A stretch of 64,000 bases of DNA from Elusimicrobiota bacterium (GCA_026388095.1 JAPLKL010000074.1:1-64000), one strand, 5' to 3'. Positions 44,791 to 52,900 are shown, numbered from the stretch's first letter. The notes: generated from the letters alone by a model not told the origin. Translations and numbers: made by a program.

Positions 44791-44948
44791 CGTATAAACG
44801 AGCGCCCGGCGGTCGTTGTGCCGGGCGCCACCGTCCCGACGCGCAGCGTCGGGACGGAAGAACCCTGGGAGTTAGCCCTCTACCGCCCCTGCCCTACGGG
44901 CAGGGGCGGTTCCGCGCGACTCTGCGAGTCGCGCGTTATTTTTATACG
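44791..44948. repeat. Hairpin array B (four stems inside an 8-bp inverted repeat)
   Basis: CGTATAAA (44791-44798) and TTTATACG (44941-44948) enclose four stem-loops: 802-810/820-828 (9 bp, 9-nt loop), 831-842/846-857 (12 bp, GCA), 882-894/898-910 (13 bp, TAC) and 913-922/926-935 (10 bp, TGC). The last is followed by TTATTTTT and could also stop transcription rightward. All stems are perfect but unrelated in sequence. Confidence 0.65.
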
Positions 44949-44954
44949 CTGGAC

Positions 44955-44989
44955 GATATAATCACTTGCACGTTGAAGGTGATTATATC
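44955..44989. promoter_or_regulatory. AT-rich dyad, possible operator
   Basis: GATATAATCAC (44955-44965) and GTGATTATATC (979-989) form a perfect 11-bp inverted repeat with a 13-nt centre. AT-rich arms in GC-rich DNA and a regulator-like spacing suggest a protein-binding site; the partner is unknown. Confidence 0.35.
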
Positions 44990-45144
44990 CGGGGAGATAT
45001 AAACATCGGGCCCCTGCATGCGATTCTGGCTGGGGGACTCGGTAGTCCCTTTCGAGCGGGGCAGCGAATTTCCGCAGTGCTGGAGCGCGGTGCGACTGCA
45101 CAGACAAGGAGGACACCGCCCTTCAGCTAAAAGCGGCCGTGCTC
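44990..45144. other. Intergenic stretch without a recognisable gene
   Basis: Between array B with its dyad and the end of the EF-hand gene there is no frame with convincing codon use. GGGACT/AGTCCC-type short inverted repeats occur near 45036-45049. An RNA gene is possible but I cannot identify one. Confidence 0.3.
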
Positions 45145-45175
45145 AAAAAGCGGCGGACGCCTGGACGAGGCCGTC
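45145..45175 (-). terminator. Possible terminator of the EF-hand gene
   Basis: On the minus strand a GACGGCC/GGCGTC hairpin with one bulge (45156-45175) is followed by TTTTT at 45145-45149. The T-run is 6 nt from the stem, so this is a weak call. Confidence 0.3.
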
Positions 45176-45180
45176 GGGTC

Positions 45181-47364
45181 CTAGAAACCCAGCAGCCTGA
45201 GCGCTGCCGCGGGTCCGCCCAGAGCCCACACCGCCAGTCCCAGAGCGGCTCCGACGCCGAGCACCAGCCAGCCATAGAGGGCGGCGTGCCCCTTCTCAGG
45301 GGCATAGGGGTCCTCCAGGCAGCGCACCGAGTCCGCCGGGAGCTTGGCCACGGAGGTCAGGGCCGCGCCGAAGGGGATGTTGATCCGCATCAGGCCGTTG
45401 ATGGCCCAGCCGTTGGCGTCGAGCAAGGGGCCCAGGTTGCGCTGGCGCAGCTTGAGCCAGGCCAGGAAGGCGGACGGCCCGGAGACCGCCGCGAACGCCG
45501 CGACGAAGGCCAGGGGCTTCTGCCACCACACCAGGGCCGCGAACGCCTCCACCAGCTTGCCCACGCCCGCGGCTATGCCGCCCACGGCCAGGCCGATGGC
45601 CGCGAAGATGCCGGCGAACTTGGCCACGTCGAAGGGCGGCTCCTTGGCCGGAGCCTTGCCCTCGTCCACGGCCTTGACCCGGCTCTCCAGCTCGGCCCCC
45701 ATTTTCTCGGTCACGGCCTTGTCCCTTGCCGAGGCGATCTTCTCGATCTGCTCGCCCAGGAAGCGCGCCAGCCGCTTGTACGGCGACCAAATGGACTGCC
45801 GGACGCTGATCGGGTGCTCGATGACCTTGACCACGGTGGCGTCCCAGTCGCGCCCCTGCCGGTCGTAGAAGACGCCGTTGCGGCCCACGAAGATGTGGTC
45901 CGAGTCGCCCCCGGTCAAAGCCGCGGCCACGGTCATCCTCTCGGCGGAGTCCTTGCGGCTGCAATCGCAATAGAGCAGGAAGGTCCGGCTCGCCGAGGCC
46001 AAAGCCCCGTGCTTGGCGGCGTCCGCCACTTTGATGCAGAGGTCGCAGGAGCGGCCGTCGATGTAGAGCCTGCCGGCCTGGAACACGGCCTCGCCGCGCT
46101 TGCGGTAGAACTCGGCGAAGGAGACGAAATTCTTGAGCAGGCGGCCCAGGTCGCGGTGGTAGCGGACCAAGCGGTCCACCGCCGCGATGGCCTCGAATTC
46201 GGGCTTGAGGGCCAGGTCCCGGGCGATGAGCTCAACCACCGCCTTCTCGCCTCCCCCGGCAAGGACCTCCCGCACCCGCTCCAACCCCAGAGCCTCGACT
46301 GCGGCCGCGGGCTTGGCGGCCAGCCAACTTTCGTACGGGACGAAGGCCTTATGGATGCGGCCCCAGCCGTCTTCCGGCAGAGCGCTCAGGTCCTCTCCCA
46401 TGAGGGGCGCCACGACCCGCGCGCGGAGATCCTCCAAAGCGCGGCGCCAGGCCGGGTTGACCCCGCCGCGCAGAGGGAGCTTGCGCTCGGCCTCCACGCG
46501 GGCCAGCGGGAGCGCGCGGATATCCTCGGTCCCCTCCGTCAGGGCCTTCGCGGCCATGGCCGCGAAGGCCTCTTCCGTGCGGTTGAGAGGTCCGGCGGCG
46601 CGCGGGTCGAAAGCCGCCAGGCGGCAGCGCACGAAGTAGTCGTCCACCTTGCCCCGCACGGCCTGCCAGGCCGAGAAAGCGGCGGGCGTATCGGCCCCCA
46701 TGGGCAGGATGGGCGGCTCCCCCGCCCGGCGTTCCTCGGCCCGCCGCCACCAGTCCGAGAAAGCGCGGCATTGCGCGAAGAAGGCCTCGGCCTTGGCCTG
46801 GGACACGCCCGGCTTGCCGCTGCGGTCGGTCTCGACGCCCATGGTCTTGAGGATATCTTCCAGAAGCCGGCGAGTGCCCTCGTCGGCGGCCGACTCCGTG
46901 GGGACGATGCCGTCTCCGTTGAGCTTGGTCTGGCTGAAGATGAGCGTCGTATCGGCCGTGTCCGCGGGAGAGATCTCCGGCGCGCCGGCCTTCCCGAGGT
47001 TGGAGAGTATCTGCCGGGCCGACGCCAGTATCCGGGACCCGAACTCGTCGCGTTCGTCGATGGCGGCGAGGGGCAAGGAGTCCCTCCCATCCAGCAGTCC
47101 CGCCGGGTCTTTCAGGAGTTTGAGGGTCCAGCGCACGGCCTCCAGGACCTCGGGCGCGCGGATGCGGCCGTCGCCGTCCGTGTCCATGAGCTGGAGGGTC
47201 CGCGCGTCGAACTCCAGGCCCTTGGTCGGGCAGCTCAGAGCCACCCAGAGCTTGGGGTCGAGCTCGGCCAGCGCGGCCAGGTCCTCGCCCGAGCGCAGGT
47301 CGACCTGGTCGATGCCCCCGGCGCGGAAGAAGCGCCAGGTATGACCCTTGACCGGGGCAGCCAT
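45181..47364 (-). CDS. Large membrane-associated protein with EF-hand-like motif
   Basis: A 727-residue protein without a signal peptide. Residues about 60-72 (DTDGDGRIRAPEV) form a canonical EF-hand calcium loop, and a second DxDG-like site (LNGDGIVPTES) follows near 150. The middle is helical; CDLC and CDC Cys pairs lie near residue 455. Three to four hydrophobic helices occur in the last 200 residues. Similar EF-hand proteins of unknown role are found in Deltaproteobacteria and relatives. It lies 9 bp downstream of the OmpA gene, so it is likely co-transcribed. Confidence 0.7.
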   Translation of the reverse strand: MAAPVKGHTWRFFRAGGIDQVDLRSGEDLAALAELDPKLWVALSCPTKGLEFDARTLQLMDTDGDGRIRAPEVLEAVRWTLKLLKDPAGLLDGRDSLPLAAIDERDEFGSRILASARQILSNLGKAGAPEISPADTADTTLIFSQTKLNGDGIVPTESAADEGTRRLLEDILKTMGVETDRSGKPGVSQAKAEAFFAQCRAFSDWWRRAEERRAGEPPILPMGADTPAAFSAWQAVRGKVDDYFVRCRLAAFDPRAAGPLNRTEEAFAAMAAKALTEGTEDIRALPLARVEAERKLPLRGGVNPAWRRALEDLRARVVAPLMGEDLSALPEDGWGRIHKAFVPYESWLAAKPAAAVEALGLERVREVLAGGGEKAVVELIARDLALKPEFEAIAAVDRLVRYHRDLGRLLKNFVSFAEFYRKRGEAVFQAGRLYIDGRSCDLCIKVADAAKHGALASASRTFLLYCDCSRKDSAERMTVAAALTGGDSDHIFVGRNGVFYDRQGRDWDATVVKVIEHPISVRQSIWSPYKRLARFLGEQIEKIASARDKAVTEKMGAELESRVKAVDEGKAPAKEPPFDVAKFAGIFAAIGLAVGGIAAGVGKLVEAFAALVWWQKPLAFVAAFAAVSGPSAFLAWLKLRQRNLGPLLDANGWAINGLMRINIPFGAALTSVAKLPADSVRCLEDPYAPEKGHAALYGWLVLGVGAALGLAVWALGGPAAALRLLGF

Positions 47365-47373
47365 CTGCGCAGC

Positions 47374-48633
47374 CTACTTGACGCCGGTGAAGCTGGCGAT
47401 GACGCGCCGGTTCTTGGTGCGGCCTTCCGGGGTCTTGTTGTCCGCGATGGGCTTGGTCGGGCCGTAGCCTTTGGCCGCGAGCCGGTCCGCGGGAGCTCCG
47501 AAGCGGTCGATGAGCGTTCGGCGCACCGCGTCGGCGCGCTGCTGCGAGAGCTTCATATTGTAGCCCCGGTCGCCCATGCTGTCCGTGTGTCCCTCGATCT
47601 CGGCGCTGACCTGCGGGTAGGCCTTGAGGAACTCCGCCACCTTGCGCAGCTTCTCGTCGTACTCGGACTTGACCACGGACTTGGCCGTGTCGAACTCGAT
47701 GAGCAGGTCGATGGAGACCTTCTCACCCTTGGCCGGCGCGGCCATGACGATGGGGGCGGAAGCCGGAGTCGGAGCCGGGACCGGGGCCAGCAGCTTGACC
47801 TGGGACGAGGCCGACTTGGACGGGTCGGCCACGCTGGTCGCCTTGACGATGACCGTCTCATCCTTGGTGATGACCGCAGGCGCCGTGTACACGCCGGAGT
47901 CCGTGATCGTCCCCAGCTTGGGCTCGAGCGACCATTTCACGGCCTGGTTCGGCGTGCCGCTGACCGGAGCGGAGAACGACTGGCTGGCGCTGGCGGCGAG
48001 CGTAGCCGTCTCCGGCGCCAGGGTGAGGCCAACGATGGCGGGAGCCGGAGCGGGCTTGGGCGCGGGCGCGGCCGCGGCTGCGGGCGCCGCCTCGTGGCGG
48101 CTGCAGGGGTCGAACCAGTAAGCCAAGGTCAGTCCGAACAGCAGCCCGTGTATCTCATGGCGTTCCGCCGACTTTCTCCAGACCGGCAGGTAGTCCAGGA
48201 AGCCGCCGACGGCGACGTTCTTGTGGACGAAGTAATCGGCGCCCACGCCGAGCTTGCCGGTGAAGGTGGTATGCCGGCCGACCTCGTCGCGCTTCACGTC
48301 CGAGGCGCCCAGCCCGAGGTGCACGTTGGGGTTCCAGCGGGAGTCCGGCTTGAGGTTGTAATAGCCGTTGAGCAGGACGGGCTGGACCCTGATGCCGTCC
48401 TTGCCGAAGCCCACATTGTCGTAGGAGAGGCCGAGACTCAGGTTCTTGTTGAGGCCGTAGCGCAGGAAGCCGCCCAGAAGCGGCCCGACGGTCGCATGCT
48501 GGCTCACCCAGGCCGATCCCACGGGCACGCCCGCGCCCACGGCGCCGCCCACGGCGAAACGGCCGGTCAGATCCTCGGCGCGCAGGGGCGCGCTGAAAAG
48601 CAGGGCCAGGGCCAAAGTCGATGCCAGTCTCAT
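47374..48633 (-). CDS. OmpA-family outer-membrane protein
   Basis: A 419-residue protein: signal peptide ending APLRAE, an eight-strand-like barrel (to about residue 185), an Ala/Pro linker, a bacterial Ig-like (BIG) domain (about 200-275) and a C-terminal OmpA peptidoglycan-binding domain. The last carries IEGHTDSMGDRGYNMKLSQQRA and KGYGPTKPI, with the conserved Asp and Arg for mDAP binding. It links the outer membrane to peptidoglycan. AGGAG ribosome-binding site. The Ig insert between barrel and OmpA domain is an uncommon layout. Confidence 0.88.
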   Translation of the reverse strand: MRLASTLALALLFSAPLRAEDLTGRFAVGGAVGAGVPVGSAWVSQHATVGPLLGGFLRYGLNKNLSLGLSYDNVGFGKDGIRVQPVLLNGYYNLKPDSRWNPNVHLGLGASDVKRDEVGRHTTFTGKLGVGADYFVHKNVAVGGFLDYLPVWRKSAERHEIHGLLFGLTLAYWFDPCSRHEAAPAAAAAPAPKPAPAPAIVGLTLAPETATLAASASQSFSAPVSGTPNQAVKWSLEPKLGTITDSGVYTAPAVITKDETVIVKATSVADPSKSASSQVKLLAPVPAPTPASAPIVMAAPAKGEKVSIDLLIEFDTAKSVVKSEYDEKLRKVAEFLKAYPQVSAEIEGHTDSMGDRGYNMKLSQQRADAVRRTLIDRFGAPADRLAAKGYGPTKPIADNKTPEGRTKNRRVIASFTGVK

Positions 48634-48722
48634 GATGGTCTTTCTCCTATATGTCCGACAAGTGCATTATCCAAATTTGGAGCCTTAAAGTCCATTATTC
48701 TCCCCGGGGCGAGCAGGACTGC

Positions 48723-48728
48723 TATAAT
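48723..48728 (+). promoter_or_regulatory. -10 element of the 48738 gene (leaderless type)
   Basis: TATAAT ends 9 nt before the ATG at 48738. Confidence 0.55.
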
Positions 48729-48737
48729 CTGCGCGTC

Positions 48738-49391
48738 ATGAAAAAAATCCTCCTTTACGGCGCCGGGACCTGCGCCGCGGTCGCGGTCATCGCGGCCGTG
48801 GTCATGTACCTGAAGCTGGGCGCCATCGTGAAGGCCGCGGTGGAGACTTGGGGCCCCAAGGCGACGCGCACCGAGGTGCGCCTCGCTTCCGTGAGCCTCT
48901 CCCCCTTCTCCGGCAGCGGCCGCATCAAGGGCCTCTTCATCGGCAACCCCGCCGGCTTCAAGACTCCCGGCGCCTTCCGCATGGACTCGGTGCGCCTGAC
49001 CGTGGACCTCAAGTCCCTGCGCGGCGACCACGTGAAGGTCAAGGAGATCGTGGTGGAGAGCCCGGAGGTCACATTCGAGGGCAGCCTCTCGGGCAGCAAC
49101 CTCTCCCGCATCCAGAAGAACGTGGAGTCCTTCGCCCCGGGGCTGAAGGTGGAGATCGGGCTCTTCAAGGTCACTGACGGCAAGGTCAACCTCAGCCTGA
49201 CCGCTCTCGGGAGCAAGAGCCTGACCGTTCCCCTGTCGGACATCGAGTTGCGCGACATCGGCCGCAAGTCCGGCGGCGCCACGGTCGGGGAGGCCGCCAA
49301 GGTGATGTTCGGCGCGTTCACGGCAGCGGCGCTCAGAGCCGCAGGCGGGGCCACAGGCCTGGTCAAGGGGCTCTTCGGCAAGAAGAAATAG
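48738..49391 (+). CDS. AsmA-like/DUF748-like membrane-anchored protein
   Basis: A 217-residue protein with an N-terminal membrane helix (YGAGTCAAVAVIAAVVMYL). A beta-rich domain carries LASVSLSPFSGSGRIKGLFIGNPAGF, VDLKSLRGDHVKVKEIVVESPEV and LSRIQKNV. This reads like the repeating strand module of AsmA-like inter-membrane lipid-transport proteins. It is far shorter than AsmA itself, so it may be a stand-alone fragment-sized homologue. Divergent from ompA. Confidence 0.7.
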   Translation: MKKILLYGAGTCAAVAVIAAVVMYLKLGAIVKAAVETWGPKATRTEVRLASVSLSPFSGSGRIKGLFIGNPAGFKTPGAFRMDSVRLTVDLKSLRGDHVKVKEIVVESPEVTFEGSLSGSNLSRIQKNVESFAPGLKVEIGLFKVTDGKVNLSLTALGSKSLTVPLSDIELRDIGRKSGGATVGEAAKVMFGAFTAAALRAAGGATGLVKGLFGKKK

Positions 49392-49415
49392 CGGGACGGT
49401 GCCTGCCCTGCGCTC

Positions 49416-50687
49416 TCAGTAGTCGCAGGGGCTCGCCTGGCAGGGCTTCGTGGCGGTCAGCGGGCAGGCATGCAGCTGCTCGCAAGTCAGGCTGTTGACT
49501 TCTTCGCACTTGGCCTTGAGCTGGCAGTGGACCCGGGCGCAGGCGCACATGGCCGCGTAGTACCTCTTCCACCACAACCATGACTCATCCTCCGCGCTTT
49601 CCGCGCAGACGGAGTTGGCGGCGAAACTGCATTTGATGGTCGGTCCGCAGGAGATGGCCTGCGAGTTGAGGGCCAGCATCTCATGGCTGGCTTGCTGAAC
49701 CAGGGGCGTGTAGTACGCGGTGGCCTTGGAGCACTTCTCGGCGTCCGCCCTGGCGGCCTTTATGGCGCTCTCGTCGAACCCCGCCCCCCCTCCGCCCCCT
49801 CCGCCCGCCGCGGCCAGGGCGGCCGCGCCGCCGGGCAATCCAGCGAGGTCCGGGAGGTCCTGACTTCCTGCCGAGGCGCCGGAACCGGATGCCCCAGCGG
49901 CCGCAACGCCGCCGCCCTGGACGGTCTGGCCGGTCTGGACAGTCTGGACGCCTGATTGGGCCGGCGCATTGAGGACGGGCTGGCCGCTCGCGACACCGGC
50001 GGCCGAGGCCGGCGGCTGGCCCGCAGCGGGAGCGGATTCGGAATGCGCCCCGCGGCCGGCCAGCACCCGGCCCGGCATCTTGACCTGCGGATCATCTTTC
50101 AGACCCCGCGGTTCCGAAAGCTGCTCCAGGGAGGCTTTGTTCTGCCGGGAGAAGGGCGCCAGCGGGACGCTGACCGGGCGTCCTGTGAAGGCTCTTGCGT
50201 CCGTCGCAAAGGGCGGAAGGGATTCGGAGCGCGCCAGGGGCGGGGATGGAGTCACCTGAAGGCCTTCCCGCGCCGCGCCGGAAGCGGCGCGCGCCGACGC
50301 CGAGCTTGCGCCGGGAGCGCCGCGCGCCGGCGCTGAGCCTGAGCCGGCAGCGCGGGCCGCCTCGGCCTTGGCGGGTGGGAGGGCGCGAGCCCGGTCCGCC
50401 TCAGCGGCTGTCCGGACCGGCTGGCTCGCCGTCTCTGCCGCCGGCGAACTGGCGGGCCGGCTCGGGCCGGCGATCGCCGCCGGGGGCGGCAAGGCCGCGA
50501 TCGCCGCGAGGCGCTGCGACGCATCGCGCGAGCTCTGCGACGACAATTCGCGGAAGACGAAGAACCAAGCCACGACGCTGACGAGGCCGACTCCGCCGAC
50601 GACCAAAAGCGCCGGCTTCCAATTCGATGCGGCGCGTCTGATTAAGGCGGCCAGGAGCAGCCCGACCCCCGAGTCCTTGTTGAGCAT
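49416..50687 (-). CDS. Membrane-anchored protein with Cys-rich exported domain
   Basis: A 423-residue protein: one membrane helix (PALLVVGGVGLVSVVAWFFVF), a long Ala/Pro/Ser-rich region with a poly-Gly run near residue 315, and a C-terminal domain of about 100 residues containing 12 Cys in CxxxC-like spacings, probably six disulfides. Two adjacent Trp in ESWLWWKRYY stand out. Start at 50687 follows GTAGGACGG and gives the usual short cytoplasmic tail. No known family; exported Cys-rich heads on long linkers suggest surface display. Confidence 0.65.
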   Translation of the reverse strand: MLNKDSGVGLLLAALIRRAASNWKPALLVVGGVGLVSVVAWFFVFRELSSQSSRDASQRLAAIAALPPPAAIAGPSRPASSPAAETASQPVRTAAEADRARALPPAKAEAARAAGSGSAPARGAPGASSASARAASGAAREGLQVTPSPPLARSESLPPFATDARAFTGRPVSVPLAPFSRQNKASLEQLSEPRGLKDDPQVKMPGRVLAGRGAHSESAPAAGQPPASAAGVASGQPVLNAPAQSGVQTVQTGQTVQGGGVAAAGASGSGASAGSQDLPDLAGLPGGAAALAAAGGGGGGGAGFDESAIKAARADAEKCSKATAYYTPLVQQASHEMLALNSQAISCGPTIKCSFAANSVCAESAEDESWLWWKRYYAAMCACARVHCQLKAKCEEVNSLTCEQLHACPLTATKPCQASPCDY

Positions 50688-50789
50688 CTCAGCGACCGTC
50701 CTACTTGGGAGTATACCCCCGTTTCTAGACGGCCGCAAGGGAGCGGAGATGCCGCGCCCGGGCGAGCACAGCCGCCGGACAGGACTTCC

Positions 50790-51077
50790 TCACGGATATT
50801 TTTCTTCGATGTTCCGCAGCCTCGACTGGTAGCCTCTTTCCAGGTCGGATATCCTGCGGACGATCGTCCGTTGATACGCGGCTTTGAACTCGCCTTCCAC
50901 CATCTTCTTGCCATTGGCCAGCAGACGGTCCAACTCGGCCCAGAAGTCTTGCAAGACCCGGTCTCGCGCCTCGCGCGTCTCTTTCTCGGCCTCCAGCAGC
51001 TCCCCTTTGTAGGCTGATTCCTTCTGCAGATGATCGATAAGCTCTTTGTCGTCCTTGAAGCTTTGCGGCTTCTCCAT
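50790..51077 (-). CDS. Small coiled-coil protein
   Basis: A 95-residue highly charged helical protein (many Glu, Lys, Arg; heptad-like pattern through residues 15-90). A GGGGGG-containing ribosome-binding site lies just upstream of the ATG. No signal peptide or known domain. It lies immediately after the terminator of the candidate sRNA, so it needs its own promoter. Confidence 0.6.
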   Translation of the reverse strand: MEKPQSFKDDKELIDHLQKESAYKGELLEAEKETREARDRVLQDFWAELDRLLANGKKMVEGEFKAAYQRTIVRRISDLERGYQSRLRNIEEKYP

Positions 51078-51142
51078 CTCGCCCCCCTGTCAGGCTCGTT
51101 CCAGACAATCTAGCAAATCGATATGCGCCGCTCGAGCCGTCC

Positions 51143-51369
51143 ATAAAAAGTGAGGCGCCAAGGCAAGCGTCGTTCTATCGACTGCCTTGGCGCCCCAGAG
51201 TCTGCCGGGCAACCCGTCCTGAGTCCGGAACGCACCGCGACTGCAACGGCCACTTACGCACGGCCCGATGCGGCACCAGCCACGACCTCGGCGTACGGTC
51301 CGTTGGAACCACTTCTCGTTACCGACCACTTCGACGACACCGGACTCAGGACAGGCGAGAACGCCCGAC
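51143..51369 (-). ncRNA. Candidate structured sRNA, 6S-like rod
   Basis: The 400-bp gap holds no convincing gene, but on the minus strand TTGACT (51398-51403) and TATACT (51376-51381) with a 16-bp spacer form a good promoter. Downstream, a rod about 160 nt long folds by two perfect stems, 5 bp (51363-51367 with 206-210) and 13 bp (340-352 with 216-228). Next come a large internal loop and a further apical stem, the general plan of 6S RNA. A terminator follows directly. Sequence homology to 6S cannot be shown by eye. Confidence 0.5.
51145..51194 (-). terminator. Rho-independent terminator of the candidate sRNA
   Basis: Perfect 12-bp stem (51183-51194 with 51154-51165) plus an inner GTCG/CGAC stem, followed 4 nt later by TTTTT on the minus strand (51145-51149). 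Confidence 0.7.
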
Positions 51370-51375
51370 TCAATG

Positions 51376-51403
51376 AGTATAACCGGATGCGCGGAATAGT
51401 CAA
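51376..51403 (-). promoter_or_regulatory. Promoter of the candidate sRNA
   Basis: TTGACT, 16-bp spacer, TATACT on the minus strand. No open frame with a ribosome-binding site follows, which favours a non-coding transcript. Confidence 0.6.
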
Positions 51404-51475
51404 GACCTGCGTCCCTGCCGCACGGATGGCCTTGCCTCCCTTCATTCATTATTAGTAGTTTCCATTTCAAGGACC

Positions 51476-51922
51476 ATGGGAGCACCGAGCGTCCAGATAC
51501 TGACCGAGCGGCTGCATTTCTCCACCAAAGGCGCCGGAGACTTGGTGGATATCACGGCCGAATTAGGACGACGGCTTGGCCGGACCAAGCTCCAAGCCGG
51601 GAACATGACTGTTTTCGGCGTCGGTTCGACCTTGGGCATCACCACTTTCGAGTTCGAGCCCGGCCTCATCAAGGACATGAAAGCACTCTACGAGCGCCTG
51701 GCCCCCTCGGACCGCAGCTACGCCCACGACGAGACCTGGGGCGATGCCAACGGCTTCAGCCATCTGCGGGCCGCCTTGCAGGGCCAATCCTTGACCGTCC
51801 CCTTTGAAGACGGCCGGCTGCTGCTGGGAACCTGGCAACAGGTCGTTGTGGCCGAGTTTGACAACAAGCCCAGGCAGCGGGAAGTGGTGGTCCAATTCGT
51901 CGGCAAGCCCTCAGCGCGATGA
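51476..51922 (+). CDS. YjbQ/UPF0047 family protein
   Basis: A 148-residue protein matching YjbQ: DITAELGRRL, GITTFEFEPGL, the signature SYAHDETWGDANGFSHLRAAL (usually HNDTWGDGNGHSHLRA), then SLTVPFEDGRLLLGTWQQVVVAEFDN. Conserved His/Asp/Glu line a metal-like pocket; E. coli YjbQ can act as a weak thiamine-phosphate synthase, but the real role is unclear. AAGGA ribosome-binding site. Divergent from the candidate sRNA. Confidence 0.92.
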   Translation: MGAPSVQILTERLHFSTKGAGDLVDITAELGRRLGRTKLQAGNMTVFGVGSTLGITTFEFEPGLIKDMKALYERLAPSDRSYAHDETWGDANGFSHLRAALQGQSLTVPFEDGRLLLGTWQQVVVAEFDNKPRQREVVVQFVGKPSAR

Positions 51923-51933
51923 GTCGGATAGTC

Positions 51934-51939
51934 TATAAT
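51934..51939 (+). promoter_or_regulatory. -10 element of the prepilin gene (leaderless type)
   Basis: TATAAT ends 6 nt before the ATG at 51946; there is no Shine-Dalgarno sequence between. Confidence 0.55.
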
Positions 51940-51945
51940 GACCCC

Positions 51946-52380
51946 ATGAGATCCTCCGCCCGAACAGGATTCACTCTCATCGAACTGATGATCGTGGTCG
52001 CCATCATCGGCATCCTGGCCGCCATAGCGATCCCTAAGTTCGCCTCGCTCATCCGCAAATCCAACGAGGGGGCATGCAAGGGGAACCTCGGGGCCCTGCG
52101 CAGCGCCCTGAGCATCTACTACGCAGACATGGAAGGGCAGTTTCCCGACTTCCTCGGGGCCATGACCGTCGGCGGCAAGTACCTCTCGGCCATCCCATCC
52201 GCCCACGCCGCCGACTACCATGCCGCCCACAACAACGAGCAGGTGACCCGCGTCAGCGCGGTGGCCAGCGATTTCGGCGGCTGGCTCTACGACGACATCC
52301 CCGCCAGCGGCAACTACGGGAAGGTCGTCGTCAACTGCACCCACACGGACACGAAGGGCACTGTCTGGACCGAATACTGA
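51946..52380 (+). CDS. Type IV prepilin-like protein
   Basis: A 144-residue protein with a short leader and class III signal: RTG|FTLIELMIVVAIIGILAAIAIP, cleaved by PilD after Gly8, with Glu5 of the mature protein present. The globular part has Cys residues (GACKGN, VNCTH) that could form the C-terminal disulfide loop, and GWLYDD typical of pseudopilins (GspG-like). It may be the major or a minor pilin used by the PilT motors encoded at 12569 and 14938. Start at 51946 fits the leader and the -10 box. Confidence 0.9.
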   Translation: MRSSARTGFTLIELMIVVAIIGILAAIAIPKFASLIRKSNEGACKGNLGALRSALSIYYADMEGQFPDFLGAMTVGGKYLSAIPSAHAADYHAAHNNEQVTRVSAVASDFGGWLYDDIPASGNYGKVVVNCTHTDTKGTVWTEY

Positions 52381-52449
52381 TCCGATCCAAAAAGCCCGCG
52401 CCGAAGTTCTAGGGGATTGCCGGGAAAGTGTTGTAGAATATATTTTGCC

Positions 52450-52524
52450 GGGCAGTTAGCTCAGCGGTAGAGCACTGTCCTCACACGACAGGGGTCATAG
52501 GTTCAAATCCTATACTGCCCACCA
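52450..52524 (+). tRNA. tRNA-Val (CAC)
   Basis: A 75-nt tRNA: acceptor GGGCAGT/ACTGCCC, D-arm GCTC/GAGC, anticodon stem CTGTC/GACAG with loop CTCACAC (anticodon CAC, codon GTG), T-arm ATAGG TTCAAAT CCTAT, discriminator A and encoded CCA. All stems are intact. The only tRNA gene I can see in the window. Confidence 0.96.
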
Positions 52525-52553
52525 CTCTGACTTGCTTCGTCAGCATCTGATGA

Positions 52554-52580
52554 GCCGCCCCCAAGGGCGGCTTGCTTTTT
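52554..52580 (+). terminator. Rho-independent terminator after tRNA-Val
   Basis: GCCGCCC (52554-52560), loop CCAA, GGGCGGC (565-571), then TTGCTTTTT. Classic GC stem plus T-run. Confidence 0.8.
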
Positions 52581-52900
52581 CTGATGCGATGCCTGAATCG
52601 TCCCGGCTGGATGATTCCGCGCTATTCGATCAAGCGCACCCGCTAATTCGATTCCGTTTCCTTACTTGACCGGACATAAGCACCCGCCCTACGCCGGCTC
52701 ATCGTAACAGGGAGGATTGGTAGCTTCTCCAACTTCCTCTCCATCGCCATCCGGATCGGGGGTATCGGCCCATGGCGCCCAACCGGAGGCCTAAGGCGTT
52801 TGGGCCCATTGCTAGAGGCGGGATAGGGCTCTGGCCTCAGGCGGCCGGAAGCCGCGCCTAGTACACTTTGTACAGGACATTAAACCAGGAGGTTCCCATA
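52581..52900. other. Intergenic region with dispersed repeat
   Basis: No frame with convincing codon use. Holds one copy of a degenerate 35-bp repeat (52688-52724, also 53647-53683), a GCCCAA/TTGGGC pair, and GTACA/TGTAC (52861-52873) just before the ribosome-binding site of the next gene. Confidence 0.4.
52688..52724. repeat. Dispersed repeat R1, copy 1
   Basis: About 28 of 35 positions match 53647-53683, including the uninterrupted GGCTCATCGT and GGGAGG. The two copies bracket the secreted protein gene at 52901. Confidence 0.5.

Noticed and set aside
44802-44935. CRISPR array
   Set aside because: Stems are not copies of one repeat, spacing is irregular, and no cas gene is present in the window.
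45018-45200. Possible tRNA remnant or small gene
   Set aside because: Some T-arm-like similarity was noticed, but no cloverleaf can be folded and no frame looks coding.
45139-48741. 1200-residue plus-strand frame opposite the EF-hand and OmpA genes
   Set aside because: Antisense shadow; the minus strand encodes a recognisable OmpA domain and an EF-hand loop.
51150-51455. 101-residue plus-strand frame in the sRNA region
   Set aside because: Starts at a weak GTG without ribosome-binding site and covers paired stems; a structured minus-strand RNA explains the region better.
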